From positions 1 to 64,000 of the forward strand of contig NZ_NPEA01000002.1 in assembly GCF_002812205.1 (NCBI RefSeq): DNA of 64,000 nt. The letters are read 5' to 3'. Position 1 is the stretch's first letter. Every line of letters begins with the position of its first letter. Source of the stretch: Leptospira neocaledonica (GTDB taxonomy: Bacteria > Spirochaetota > Leptospiria > Leptospirales > Leptospiraceae). A program made the position numbers and the translations under genes. Of this stretch, positions 54,886-64,000 are shown in pieces. Below the pieces are notes generated by a model. It was not told the origin of the DNA. It ran no database searches and saw nothing but the letters and a program-made list of their open reading frames with translations.

Positions 54886-55746
54886 ATGGATTTAGAAAAG
54901 GAAGATCAAAAACTCGCGCCTGGTAGAGATGTTCTGCTTATGGGTCTGATCCAGGTTTTCGTACTGTTCATCGGTATGTATTCCTATATGAAGGTTACCA
55001 GATTCCAAGTGGAAAGTACCTTATCTCTAAAAGTTCCTAAACAAAACTTCGCTAAAGCAAAAGAAGTCGTAAATACGGTGCCTTCCGAAGTGGTATGGAA
55101 CGAACCCGCCTCGGCAGAAAAAGCAGTTAGAGAATATACAGAATACGTAGTTACTAAACGTCCATGGTTATTGTCCTTGGACAGGATCATCTGGGGATTA
55201 TGCTTTCTGATCCCTTCTTACTTTTTTATTCGAAAGATTGCTAAGATAGAAACTGCAGAGTTCACGGATTCTGCAAACGGAAGGGATATACTGGCAGGAG
55301 TCGCGACCGGATTTGCTACATTCTGCTTTGTGAATGTGGCTAGCAGTTTAATCTTTTTTATTATAGGCAAACCTCAGTCCAATTATTTGGAAATCATACT
55401 TACTAAGAATCTTTTCTTAAATTGGAAATTGTTAGGATGGACCTTGCTCGCCATTGCATTCGGAGCAGGGATTTTTGAAGAATTTTTCTTCCGAGGATTT
55501 TTGCTGAAATACTTTGAGGAAAAAAATTTAGGATCAATTGGGCTTATTATCACCTCGTTTATTTTCGGAGTGGTTCATTTTAATGGGGGATCTTATGTGG
55601 CTCCGCTCCTCCTCATCTTTGTGGGATTTTCTTTCGGAATTTCTTATTTAAAAACCGGTAATATATGGGTGCCTGTGACCGCGCATATCACTTATAATGC
55701 ATCCATGCTTTTAGCCGGATTTCTGCTTGGGGATCGGATCTCTTAA
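54886..55746 (+). CDS. CPBP-family intramembrane metalloprotease
   Basis: A 286-residue membrane protease. The three motifs are canonical: EEFFFRG (motif 1, EExxxR), FGVVH (FxxxH) and HITYN (HxxxN). About six transmembrane segments. ATG 54886 is chosen because GGAAGG lies about ten bases before it; a TTG at 54868 would add six residues. The stop overlaps the next start (TAATG), forming an operon with the orphan and the ClC gene. Bacterial CPBP proteins often process or protect peptides; substrate unknown. Confidence 0.88.
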   Translation: MDLEKEDQKLAPGRDVLLMGLIQVFVLFIGMYSYMKVTRFQVESTLSLKVPKQNFAKAKEVVNTVPSEVVWNEPASAEKAVREYTEYVVTKRPWLLSLDRIIWGLCFLIPSYFFIRKIAKIETAEFTDSANGRDILAGVATGFATFCFVNVASSLIFFIIGKPQSNYLEIILTKNLFLNWKLLGWTLLAIAFGAGIFEEFFFRGFLLKYFEEKNLGSIGLIITSFIFGVVHFNGGSYVAPLLLIFVGFSFGISYLKTGNIWVPVTAHITYNASMLLAGFLLGDRIS

Positions 55747-56546
55747 TGAACATGCAAAAAAGTTTTCAACATAAAATCTTAAAGACCTTATTGGTATTTT
55801 TCTTTTTGTCCGCCTTCTCCTCTATTTATGCTGGAGAAGTTTTTGAGATAGAAGGTGATCCTGGAGAGAATGATCTAAGACTTCTTTCTGCATTGAATAG
55901 ATTAACTTACGATAGAGTATTATCCGACCAAAACACAAAAGGTTTTGCGTTCAGATATGTTTCTAAATGGTATTCACCTTTGCAAATAGATGTACTTGTC
56001 TTGGGACTTGCAAAAAGAGAGAAGATGAGTTTGATTCGAATCGAGTCTTCTAAAAAAGGTGCGGAAAAAGTTTTTAGGAATTTTCTACAAGAAGAGCTGA
56101 ATAAAAAAGAATTAACCGGAGGACTCGGAATCTATAATTCCCCGGATGTTTCGGAAGACGCAAAATTTCAACCTTATCGTAAGAGTTATTTTTGGAGTGA
56201 ATCTCTTGCATTGGTCCAACCTGCTGCTTCCGTTTTTTATAACTCTTACAAATCTCCCGTCTATGCTGGTTCAGATAGATTAAAAGGTATGTTCGGTTAT
56301 ATTGTAGCGGATCTTTTACTCGCAGGTATCGGTTACTATTATGCGACTACTACAATGGAAAAGAACAGTGCCTTGGAGTCTTATTTCTTAAAGCCCACTG
56401 CTTCCGGAAATGTTTTGGATTCTCCGGGCGCTCCAGTATTTATCGGTTTATTGATCCTTCCTAGATTGTATAGAATGATCGGCGGCTGGCAGGATACCTA
56501 TACTCATAATCGGATCATGGAGATTTCGGTTTCCAAATCATTTTAA
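55746..56546 (+). CDS. Exported orphan protein in the CPBP-ClC operon
   Basis: A 266-residue protein with an N-terminal signal peptide (hydrophobic core ~12-28, ending IYAG). The middle part is globular with no known motif; near 185-245 are two hydrophobic stretches (GYIVADLLLAGIGYYYA and PVFIGLLILPRLY), so it may be membrane-embedded. One base overlap with the CPBP gene and nine bases to the ClC gene suggest a shared role. Function unknown. Confidence 0.65.
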   Translation: MNMQKSFQHKILKTLLVFFFLSAFSSIYAGEVFEIEGDPGENDLRLLSALNRLTYDRVLSDQNTKGFAFRYVSKWYSPLQIDVLVLGLAKREKMSLIRIESSKKGAEKVFRNFLQEELNKKELTGGLGIYNSPDVSEDAKFQPYRKSYFWSESLALVQPAASVFYNSYKSPVYAGSDRLKGMFGYIVADLLLAGIGYYYATTTMEKNSALESYFLKPTASGNVLDSPGAPVFIGLLILPRLYRMIGGWQDTYTHNRIMEISVSKSF

Positions 56547-56555
56547 GGATCTTTT

Positions 56556-58406
56556 ATGTTCGGAAAAGTTTTAGCGGAATTCCGACAAAGACCGGTTTCA
56601 ACTTATTTTACGATTAAAGGAAGAAGGTCCTTATACCTGTATTGTGTTCTGACAGGGATCGTTTCCGGTCTGGGCGCGCTTCTTTTTTCTAGAACGCTTG
56701 CTTGGGCAGAGTATATCTCTTTAGAATCAATATCAGGCTTACATAATACACATTCCGGTGGAGAATATTACGTTTCTCTGGAGCCGATCGTATCTATTTA
56801 TTTAGGAAGATGGGCGCTTCTGATACTTCCTATTCTAGGAGGTCTAATTTCGGGTTGGATTATCTGGAAATTTTCTCCCGATTCTGCAGGCACTGGGACG
56901 GATTCATTAATAGATTCTTTCCATAATAAAGAAGGTAAGGTAGACCCGAAAATTCCGCTAATTAAGTCGATCGCAACCATCTTCACATTATCTTCCGGTG
57001 GAAGCGGAGGAAAAGAAGGCCCTATCTCTTTGATCGGTGCAGGGTTCGGTTCCTTGGTGGCAAATTTAACTAAGGCAGGTGCAAGAGCAAGACGCACTTT
57101 ATTACTAGCTGGAACTGCAGGAGGATTAGGTGCCATATTTCACGCACCTTTAGGAGGAGCATTGACCTCCGTAGAGATGGTATATAGAGAAGATATAGAA
57201 AGTGATACATTGGTACCTTGTATTATTTCTTCCGTTACCGCATTCTTAGTATATTCTTCCTTTAACGGGTTCGGTTCCGTGTATAAGGTTCCTGAGATCG
57301 GATTTATAGAATACAAGGAACTCGGCTTTTATTTGTTTTTAGGGATCTTATGTTATTTGAACGGGGCCTTTTTAATTAAGGTATTTCAATTCGTTCAAGA
57401 ATGGTCTAAATCTTGGAAATTCCCCACATGGCTCAAACCTGCGTTAGGCGGAATTCCTGTAGGAATTATCGGCTATTTTTTACCGGAAGTACTAGGAACT
57501 GGAGCAGGTGTTTTACAAGATGTATTAGAAGGTAGTTTCCAATTCCCTAATTACAGTTCTTATTTGAACCAGGATCTGCAGATCATATTCTTTTTTTTAC
57601 TTCTCGCGTTCTTAAAAATTATCACCACTTCATTTACGATCGGAAGTGGAGGATCTGCAGGAATGTTCGGCCCTTCTTTATTTATTGGTGGAATGTTAGG
57701 GGGAGCGCTCGGTACATTTGCAAAATTAGTTTTGGGTTACCAGGTTCCGGTTGCCTCATTCGTACTTGTGGGAATGGGAGCCTTTTATGCGGGGATTGCT
57801 AGTGCTCCGATCGCAGGAATGGTGATGATCTGCGAGATTATCGGAAGTTATTCTCTTCTTCCCCCTTTGATGATTGTTTCCATTATCACTTTTGTTCTTT
57901 CTCATAAATTGAATTTGTATAAAAGCCAAAAGAACACTCGCTTCCAATCTCCAGCTCACGACTGGGACATGAACCGAGATTTGTTGGAAGGAATACGAAT
58001 AGAAGATATCAAATTTAGGCTTAGAAATATAGCGGAGGTCAAAACTTCCGTTTTACTTTCTCAATTAGAAGAAGAGGCATTAAAAATCAATGCCAGCGAC
58101 TATATCGTTTTGGAAGAGAATGGAAACTACTTCGGAATGATTTCCTTACGTACAAGCCGCTTATTTTTGGAAGGAAGGGACCTGACTCAAAACCTGATCC
58201 TCGTGAAAGATGTGACCGATACATCCATTCTTCCGATTTCTGCTCGAACAAATCTGGCAACTGCTTTCAAAACTCTCTTGGATATGGGAATGGACAAGAT
58301 TCCCGTGGAAGAGAATGGAAAATATTTGGGATATTTACGTTATGCTGACATTATTTCCATATATTTTGAAAAGACTCGCTCCGCTAAGCCTGTTTCAAGC
58401 TCCTGA
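56556..58406 (+). CDS. ClC-family chloride channel/transporter with CBS domains
   Basis: A 616-residue membrane protein. Conserved ClC motifs are GSGGKEGP at 149-156 with the gating glutamate at Glu154, GAIFHAPLGGAL and GSGGSAGMFGP. A paired CBS region at ~485-610 may bind nucleotides. The gating Glu is present as in H+/Cl- antiporters. Last gene of the operon with the CPBP protease and the orphan. Confidence 0.94.
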   Translation: MFGKVLAEFRQRPVSTYFTIKGRRSLYLYCVLTGIVSGLGALLFSRTLAWAEYISLESISGLHNTHSGGEYYVSLEPIVSIYLGRWALLILPILGGLISGWIIWKFSPDSAGTGTDSLIDSFHNKEGKVDPKIPLIKSIATIFTLSSGGSGGKEGPISLIGAGFGSLVANLTKAGARARRTLLLAGTAGGLGAIFHAPLGGALTSVEMVYREDIESDTLVPCIISSVTAFLVYSSFNGFGSVYKVPEIGFIEYKELGFYLFLGILCYLNGAFLIKVFQFVQEWSKSWKFPTWLKPALGGIPVGIIGYFLPEVLGTGAGVLQDVLEGSFQFPNYSSYLNQDLQIIFFFLLLAFLKIITTSFTIGSGGSAGMFGPSLFIGGMLGGALGTFAKLVLGYQVPVASFVLVGMGAFYAGIASAPIAGMVMICEIIGSYSLLPPLMIVSIITFVLSHKLNLYKSQKNTRFQSPAHDWDMNRDLLEGIRIEDIKFRLRNIAEVKTSVLLSQLEEEALKINASDYIVLEENGNYFGMISLRTSRLFLEGRDLTQNLILVKDVTDTSILPISARTNLATAFKTLLDMGMDKIPVEENGKYLGYLRYADIISIYFEKTRSAKPVSSS

Positions 58407-58510
58407 ACTCAGTTTTCGGCCGTTTTGTAAAACCTAAAAATATATGTAGCGTTCATTCTTTTACAATAATCGATATATATCTTCTAATATTGACTATTTT
58501 TAGTATTTTA

Positions 58511-58540
58511 TAGGCAAAAACGCCTAAAGGCTCTTTTTTT
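58511..58540 (+). terminator. Possible terminator after the ClC gene
   Basis: A short stem, TAGGC (58511-58515) with GCCTA (58522-58526), is followed by AAGGCTC and a T-run. Only five base pairs, so weak. Confidence 0.4.
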
Positions 58541-58677
58541 GATTTTAGTGGACAATTTTAGGCTTTCCGCTAAGATACGGAAAATTTTTAAAAAATAACT
58601 GATGTGTAATAAAGAGATCAGCCAATTCTAGATGGGATAGGGTAAATTATGGAATTGGTTCAAAGCAGGAAGGGACA

Positions 58678-60243
58678 ATGCGAAACAGAGTTTCTAATCA
58701 AAAAATTATCTCCGGGTCGAGGATTATCCTCGCAGTATTGGGGATATTAGGGGTCGGCACATCCGAGCTGACTGCCGGTAGTTACGGGGATATTTATGGT
58801 GCCCACGCGGGTGCAGCCGGGATGGCGGGAGCAGTTACCGCTACGGTTAACAACTCATCTGCAGTTTTCTATAACGTTGCCGGATTGGGAAGGATGAACG
58901 AAGCAGATTTGTTCATCGCTCAATGGGAACAGAAAGAAAAAGATAAAGAAGCAGCGGCTAACGGAGAAGTTCCTAAGGACGCAAATGGGAATCCAATTCC
59001 TCAAGAAGGTCCTTTACTGAACACCGAACCTCAACTTTCAGAAGGCGGAGCTCCTGGTCCGTGGTACAAAAAAGCTTGGTTTAATTTCAGAGATGGTTTT
59101 GCGAATATGGGAAAGGGGATGTTCACTTACCAGCCTCTCCTTCGCCCGAACCGTCCGTATCATGAAGTTTCATTTTTAGGAACCTATGCAAACCCAACCT
59201 TAAAGAATAACGCTCCTAAGAACGAGAACACTAAAAACCCTGACGATAGTTATGTTGGTTTGGGTTTTACGATGAACCTGAACGAAATTTTCGATATAGG
59301 TAGAACTATTCGTTTCGGATTGAATGCTATCGTTCCTGCTTCGGGAAACCTGATGGTGGTAAACGATCAGAACCCTACTGTTCCTAGATACCTTCAATCA
59401 GGAAAAAGTAATGAACGTCCGACTATCATGGCCGGTGTCGGTGTGGAACTTTGGAAGGACCGTTTGTTTGCAGGGGTTGGTATCACCGCTCTTGCAGGAG
59501 GTTCCGGTGCGATCTTATTAAAAGACGTTCCGATCTCTCCAGATCCGGTACAAGCAAACTCACAAGTAGTTTTAACTTTAAAACCGATCATCAATCCGAC
59601 TTATGGACTCCAATTTACTTACGGGAAATGGAGCGCCGGGGTTTCGTATAAAAGAGAAACCTATCTGTCTGCGGATCCGATTCCTGCTCGTGCTCAGACA
59701 ACTCTTTTGGGGATCCAATTAGATTTCGACCTAGCTTTGTTAGATCAGTACAACCCAAGAGTTTGGTCTTATGGTATTGGATTCAGACCTACCGAAAAAC
59801 TTTTACTAAACGTGGATGTGAATAGGGAAATCTGGAGTTTGTACAAACTTTCTAGAATTAAGGAAAAATATTCAGAGCCTTTAAATTTTAATGATACTAC
59901 CAACGTTCGCATGGGGGCAGAGTATGCTTTCCGTCCTTTCCTGAAGTTTAGAGGTGGTATTGGAAAAAGACCTTCTCCTGTTCCTCATTATTCAGGTGAA
60001 AATAACTGGATGGATAATGATCGTATGATCTATTCCCTCGGGGTTTCCTATATATTCAACGGAAGAAACTTTGCGTTCTTGAAAGACAGATTGAAAAATC
60101 CTGTGATATTCGATTTGGCTATCACGAACCAACAGTTAAAAAGTGTGGAGATCAATAAAACTTTCCCTACAGAAAGGAATCCGAGCTACAATTACGGCGG
60201 ATATATCTGGTCCGTAACCTTCTCCGTAAGCTTATTCTTCTGA
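58678..60243 (+). CDS. FadL/OmpP1-family outer membrane transport protein
   Basis: A 521-residue beta-barrel. After a long signal peptide (cleavage near the TAGSYG start of the mature part) comes the FadL-type N-terminal hatch: GDIYGAHAGAAGMAGAVTATVNNSSAVFYNVAGLGR. Strand-rich remainder ending in a final Phe (SVSLFF), the outer-membrane sorting signature. Family members import fatty acids and other hydrophobic compounds. ATG 58678 follows AGGAAGGG. Terminator at 60300. Confidence 0.9.
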   Translation: MRNRVSNQKIISGSRIILAVLGILGVGTSELTAGSYGDIYGAHAGAAGMAGAVTATVNNSSAVFYNVAGLGRMNEADLFIAQWEQKEKDKEAAANGEVPKDANGNPIPQEGPLLNTEPQLSEGGAPGPWYKKAWFNFRDGFANMGKGMFTYQPLLRPNRPYHEVSFLGTYANPTLKNNAPKNENTKNPDDSYVGLGFTMNLNEIFDIGRTIRFGLNAIVPASGNLMVVNDQNPTVPRYLQSGKSNERPTIMAGVGVELWKDRLFAGVGITALAGGSGAILLKDVPISPDPVQANSQVVLTLKPIINPTYGLQFTYGKWSAGVSYKRETYLSADPIPARAQTTLLGIQLDFDLALLDQYNPRVWSYGIGFRPTEKLLLNVDVNREIWSLYKLSRIKEKYSEPLNFNDTTNVRMGAEYAFRPFLKFRGGIGKRPSPVPHYSGENNWMDNDRMIYSLGVSYIFNGRNFAFLKDRLKNPVIFDLAITNQQLKSVEINKTFPTERNPSYNYGGYIWSVTFSVSLFF

Positions 60244-60299
60244 TCTTCTTCCCTTTTCGGGGAAAATGAAATAACATCTGTTATCTAATAGCTCCATCT

Positions 60300-60333
60300 G
60301 AGGCGGAATTCGAAAACCGCCTCGGTTCTTTTT
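60300..60333 (+). terminator. Probable terminator after the FadL-like gene
   Basis: GAGGCGG (60300-60306) and CCGCCTC (60317-60323) form a perfect seven-base stem with a ten-base loop, followed by a T-rich tail. Confidence 0.75.
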
Positions 60334-60380
60334 CTTGACCGAATGATCGCTACAGAGATAGTCGAAACTCGGTAATAGAG

Positions 60381-61673
60381 ATGGAAAAGAATATAATTGA
60401 ACTGATTACTCCCGTTTTTTTCGTATTGGTAGTCGTAGAACTACTTTATTCTGCGTTCGGCAACAAACCCTTTTATCGTTTTAAGGATTCTATTAATAAT
60501 CTTTCGGCTGGGATCTTTATGCAGATCTTCACTGTGTTTATCACTCTCGGATTGATGGCAGTGTATTCTTGGGTTTATGCAAAATTTGGAGTATTGAATA
60601 TTTCCAATGATTCTTGGATAGGCTGGGTGTTTTGTTTCATCCTCGCAGACTTCTTTTATTATTGGTATCATAGGTTCGGGCATGAGATTAATATCTTCTG
60701 GGCTTCTCATGTGGCCCATCATCAAAGCGAAGATTATAATTTTACAGTGGCCTTAAGGCAAGGGGTCACTCAAAATACATTCTCCCTTCCTTTTTATCTT
60801 CCTTTGGCAGTGATGGGATTCCCTCCTATCATGTTCCTTCTTTGTATTCAGATTAATTTTGCGTACCAGTTCTGGCTTCATACCAGAGCAATTCCCAAGT
60901 TGGGATTTTTCGAGTGGATATTCAATACTCCTTCACAACATAGAGTGCATCATGGAAGAGATCCTAAGTATATAGATAAAAATTACGCGGGAACATTTGC
61001 AATCTGGGATAGAATGTTCGGATCCTATAAAGAGGAAGAAGAAGAACCTATCTTCGGAATCGTAAAACCTATGCAGACATGGAGTCCTGTTTGGACACAG
61101 TTCCATTATTTCGAAGAGTTATTTCATCTTTCTTGGAAAACTAAAAGCTGGAAGGATAAATTTTTAGTTTGGTTTAAACCTCCGGGTTGGAAACCGAAAG
61201 ATCTGGGAGAATCGGTAGTTCCACCTGAGATCGATCGATCTACTTACCAAAAATTTAATACACATATTCCGTATACATTGTTAGCTTATTCTATCACTCA
61301 GTTCTTTTTCGGGCTTGGTGCTTCTATGGTCTATCTAGAGTTTAAAAAAGAATTACCTCTTTTTGAGATGTGCGTTTTAGGTTTTTATGTGCTTTGGACT
61401 CTTTGGAATATAGGTGCGATCTTTGAATTAAAAACTTCAGGGATCGTTTCCGAGCTAATCCGATTGGCTTCGATTGCAGGATTGACTTATGTGTATCCTT
61501 TCGATTTCACTCATGTGGAGAAATTAACCGCAGTTCTTCCGATCGAAACTTTGCAATATCTTCCTGAGCTTATGAAGCAGGTTGCATTAATCTCATTCTT
61601 TGTGCTGGGAGGCTTTTTGGTTTCTCAAAAAAGATTTTTCAGCATCAAAGGATATACGCCTAAAACAGTTTAG
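60381..61673 (+). CDS. Sterol desaturase-type fatty acid/alkylglycerol hydroxylase
   Basis: A 430-residue integral membrane di-iron enzyme. Histidine boxes: HRFGH (97-101), HVAHH (110-114) and HRVHHG (187-192). The C-terminal extension with several more membrane segments and the total length fit the alkylglycerol monooxygenase-like subgroup better than short sterol desaturases. It would hydroxylate a lipid such as an ether lipid. It lies 137 bases behind the FadL-like gene. Terminator at 61704. Confidence 0.85.
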   Translation: MEKNIIELITPVFFVLVVVELLYSAFGNKPFYRFKDSINNLSAGIFMQIFTVFITLGLMAVYSWVYAKFGVLNISNDSWIGWVFCFILADFFYYWYHRFGHEINIFWASHVAHHQSEDYNFTVALRQGVTQNTFSLPFYLPLAVMGFPPIMFLLCIQINFAYQFWLHTRAIPKLGFFEWIFNTPSQHRVHHGRDPKYIDKNYAGTFAIWDRMFGSYKEEEEEPIFGIVKPMQTWSPVWTQFHYFEELFHLSWKTKSWKDKFLVWFKPPGWKPKDLGESVVPPEIDRSTYQKFNTHIPYTLLAYSITQFFFGLGASMVYLEFKKELPLFEMCVLGFYVLWTLWNIGAIFELKTSGIVSELIRLASIAGLTYVYPFDFTHVEKLTAVLPIETLQYLPELMKQVALISFFVLGGFLVSQKRFFSIKGYTPKTV

Positions 61674-61703
61674 TTTCGGTTTTTTGAGCTAGTTTTTAGA
61701 GTT

Positions 61704-61736
61704 AAAAGCGCCTTTTCAACGAAGGCGCTTTTTTTG
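61704..61736 (+). terminator. Rho-independent terminator after the hydroxylase gene
   Basis: AAAAGCGCCTT (61704-61714) pairs perfectly with AAGGCGCTTTT (61722-61732) over a seven-base loop, followed by a T-run. Confidence 0.9.
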
Positions 61737-61791
61737 TGGTTCTGAAAATAAATTGACGAACTATGTTTCGGCAAGTATCCACTTAGAACCT

Positions 61792-63897
61792 ATGATTTCC
61801 CGCTTTTCTTCCTCGGTTCTTGCAGCTTCCTTTTTGATTTTGTTAGGGACTAATTTTTACGCCCAAGAATCTGACCCTTCTGCAAGTGATACGCCTACAG
61901 CTATCACGGAAGAGGAGAAGGCTTCCAAGTCCCCTGTCTCCGTTTCTTACGCTAAGATAGATTCTGTTCTATTATATTCCGACTTAGTTTACGTCACAAG
62001 ACAATCCGAGGTCAAACTTCCTGCAGGAGTTTCAGAAATATTATTGGGAGAAGTGCCGATTGCTTCCTTGGACAAGAGTGTGATTGTCACATTTACGGAT
62101 CCGAATAAAAAATTTAAGATTAAAGGGATACGAGTCTCAGAAAAAGCTTCTAGAAGAAAAAAATCACAAGAGGCAGAGGAGTTAGAGAAAAGGAAAGAGG
62201 GTTTACTCTTGGCTTTAAGCACAAAGTCGAGAGAGGTCCAAGATCTTTTGGATTGGGAAGCTTCTATCAAATCCATCAAACCTACTATTAGAGATCAAGA
62301 CGGGGTAGTGGAGAGGATCGACTCTGAAAATTTTGCTTCTTTCCGAAAAACGTACGCAGAGTTGGCAGAAGATAATACAAAACTTCGATTAGCAAAGCTA
62401 GAAGAATTAGATCGTATCCGAGAAGAATTTTATATAGTAACGACTAAGCTCGCACATCTTGCAGAAGGCGACACTCTTCGCAGAAAAGAGATCCGATTAG
62501 ATGTGGAATCCGATTCTGCAAATATTTTTCCTTTCGAATATAAATACCTGATCCGAGGTGCGAATTGGTATCCTCGTTATACTTTGGAACTGAATGCGAA
62601 TGGACAAGAGGCCGAATTAGGTTGGCATGCATTAGTCCGGAACGAAACGGGAGAAGATTGGAAAAACGTTCGATTGGAATTTTCCACAGCAAATCCGAAC
62701 CAAGACATAGATTTACCTGAATATAGAGAATACAGAATCGCTTCCAAGGAAGTTGCGGTGTATTCCGGAGATGAGGATTATTCTCCTGCTGACAAGGAGT
62801 ATGACGCTCCTTCTAAACCTTCTGCAAATGCAGGTGCTATGATCCAAAACAAGAAGGAATCCAAAAAAAAAGCCCCAGCGCCTAAGATTTCTCAAAGAAG
62901 TAAGGCGGAAGAGAGGGTAGACGATGTTTATTATCAGGAAAAGAATGATAGTCCTTTGATGCAGTCTCGCGCATTGATCGAAGGAAACTATAAGGATAGA
63001 TCCAATTCAATTCGTGTAGAAGAGAATATGAATCGACTCCAAGGAGAACTTGCGAACCAAAAATATTCTTTCGACCAAGGATCTTACGAAGAATCCATTC
63101 GATACGGAAAAGAAGCACTCCGTAGATTTTCAGGATTAAGAGAAAGTTCTAGAAAAGAATTAAGAGAACTCGAAAACGAAGTACAAAATCTTCTGAACAG
63201 ATCTTCTCAATTGAGTTCGGATAAAAAATATTCCAATCAGTTGATTGCTCCAGGAATTTCTTCCGAAGGATTTGATTTCAGATATATCGCTCAGTCTAGA
63301 GAAAAAATTCCTTCCGATCGAACCTTAAACCGAGTTTTTCTTCGAAAAAGAAATATCACAGTTCGTCCTGGTTATGAAACTTCTCCGCTCACCAATGATG
63401 GAGTTTTTCTGAATGTAGTTTCTTCGAATACAGAAAGAGAACCTTTGCTTGCCGGTCCTCTTGAAATTTATTCCGGAGAAAATCTTCTGGGAACGACTAC
63501 AGTTTCCACTTTAAAGCCAGGGCAAGAGATCAAAATGGAACTTGGACCTGATCGAGATATCAAGGTGGAGAGAAAGCAAGAAAAATTGGATGATAAGTCC
63601 GGGATCATCTCTCGCAAAAAAAATATCCGTTATAGAGTGACTATCTCCATTAAAAACAATAAACGTAGATCGGTTCCCGTTCGTTTGATCGATCGTATAC
63701 CTTATACAAACGACGATAGCGTAAAGGTGGAATGGTCGTCGGGCGCAGATACTCCTAAATCCAAAACCGAGGATGGAATTCTTACATACGAATTTGAAAT
63801 AGGCGCGAACTCTCGCAAAGCAGTCCAGTTCGAATATACTGTTTCTTATCCTGCAGACAATATACTAAGGGAAACCCCTGGTTCGGATTCTTATTGA
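61792..63897 (+). CDS. MuiA-like (DUF4139) exported protein
   Basis: A 701-residue exported protein. ATG 61792 is preferred over the TTG at 61753 because it places a good signal peptide (SVLAASFLILLGTNFYAQ) at the very start. The DUF4140-like N-terminal region (VTRQSEVKLPAGVSEILLGEVP) and the C-terminal DUF4139 barrel region match the mucoidy-inhibitor MuiA family. A charged coiled coil and a low-complexity Lys/Ser-rich linker lie between. The biochemical role of the family is not settled. A second exported gene follows nine bases later. Confidence 0.8.
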   Translation: MISRFSSSVLAASFLILLGTNFYAQESDPSASDTPTAITEEEKASKSPVSVSYAKIDSVLLYSDLVYVTRQSEVKLPAGVSEILLGEVPIASLDKSVIVTFTDPNKKFKIKGIRVSEKASRRKKSQEAEELEKRKEGLLLALSTKSREVQDLLDWEASIKSIKPTIRDQDGVVERIDSENFASFRKTYAELAEDNTKLRLAKLEELDRIREEFYIVTTKLAHLAEGDTLRRKEIRLDVESDSANIFPFEYKYLIRGANWYPRYTLELNANGQEAELGWHALVRNETGEDWKNVRLEFSTANPNQDIDLPEYREYRIASKEVAVYSGDEDYSPADKEYDAPSKPSANAGAMIQNKKESKKKAPAPKISQRSKAEERVDDVYYQEKNDSPLMQSRALIEGNYKDRSNSIRVEENMNRLQGELANQKYSFDQGSYEESIRYGKEALRRFSGLRESSRKELRELENEVQNLLNRSSQLSSDKKYSNQLIAPGISSEGFDFRYIAQSREKIPSDRTLNRVFLRKRNITVRPGYETSPLTNDGVFLNVVSSNTEREPLLAGPLEIYSGENLLGTTTVSTLKPGQEIKMELGPDRDIKVERKQEKLDDKSGIISRKKNIRYRVTISIKNNKRRSVPVRLIDRIPYTNDDSVKVEWSSGADTPKSKTEDGILTYEFEIGANSRKAVQFEYTVSYPADNILRETPGSDSY

Positions 63898-63905
63898 GGC
63901 CTATC

Positions 63906-64000
63906 ATGGAAAATTATAAAACTTTAATGTATTCATCTTTCGTTCGATTTACTTTTGTATTTGTTTTGGTTTCCTTTCCGCTTATCGGAAAAGAATTCAG
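63906..64000 (+). CDS. Exported protein, 3' end outside window
   Basis: ATG 63906 follows GAGG (63896-63899) by six bases and opens a signal-peptide-like sequence (hydrophobic core reading FTFVFVLVSFPLIG) that runs off the window. Only 31 residues are visible, so no family can be assigned. Likely in an operon with the MuiA-like gene. Confidence 0.6.
   Translation, partial: MENYKTLMYSSFVRFTFVFVLVSFPLIGKEF

Overview
The window looks like chromosomal DNA of a Leptospira-type spirochete. This is an inference from several features: moderately low G+C, many exported proteins and lipoproteins with short spirochaete-like signal peptides, frequent TTG/GTG starts, membrane SpoIIE-type phosphatases with C-terminal TPRs, and an opening gene that resembles the very long Leptospira-specific proteins. 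No rRNA gene, convincing tRNA, insertion sequence, CRISPR array or prophage was seen. Species cannot be named from the sequence alone.

Layout. 1-5.7 kb is an accessory-looking, AT-rich stretch. It holds the 3' part of a polymorphic-toxin-like gene with a pretoxin Hint (self-cleaving) domain, an overlapping secreted orphan that could be its immunity partner, and several secreted or lipoprotein orphans. 6.1-9.9 kb is a three-gene secreted set: a choice-of-anchor/HYDIN-like repeat lipoprotein, a subtilisin-family protease with a domain inserted just before the catalytic Ser, and a small secreted protein resembling the protease's own propeptide. 9.9-18.3 kb carries oxidative metabolism: an HSL-type esterase overlapping a flavin monooxygenase, a divergent GMC oxidoreductase, a degenerate CPBP membrane protein, a putative outer-membrane protein and a succinate-semialdehyde-type dehydrogenase. 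18.4-27.9 kb is a mirror-ordered signalling block: SpoIIE phosphatase, MCP-like, MCP-like, SpoIIE phosphatase.

28-35.7 kb has ilvC, an exported caspase-like protein, two small genes, a membrane-anchored MutS-like ATPase and an LTA-synthase-like enzyme. 35.7-43 kb (minus strand) is one transport operon: an AttH/CrtC-like protein, YejB- and YejE-like permeases, two separate OppD/OppF-type ATPases, then an AsmA-like protein. 43.1-46.1 kb has a lipid A-type acyltransferase facing a second alkaline-phosphatase-superfamily membrane enzyme. After a 688-base gene-poor region come three copies of a short CCAATATA element and a tightly coupled sulfate assimilation operon, cysH-cysD-cysN-cobA-siroheme dehydrogenase-cysI (46.8-52.8 kb). 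This covers sulfate activation, APS reduction, siroheme synthesis and sulfite reduction.

52.8-64 kb holds envelope and lipid functions: a beta-propeller protein overlapping a LysM-M23 peptidase, a canonical CPBP protease with an orphan and a ClC chloride transporter in one operon, a FadL-like porin, an alkylglycerol monooxygenase-like hydroxylase, a MuiA-like (DUF4139) exported protein and the start of another exported protein cut by the window edge.

The most promising loci for new biology are the Hint toxin and its overlapping secreted partner, the subtilase with its stand-alone propeptide-like protein, the phosphatase/MCP mirror cluster, the exported caspase-like protein and the membrane MutS. 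All functions are read from sequence motifs by eye; no database search was run.
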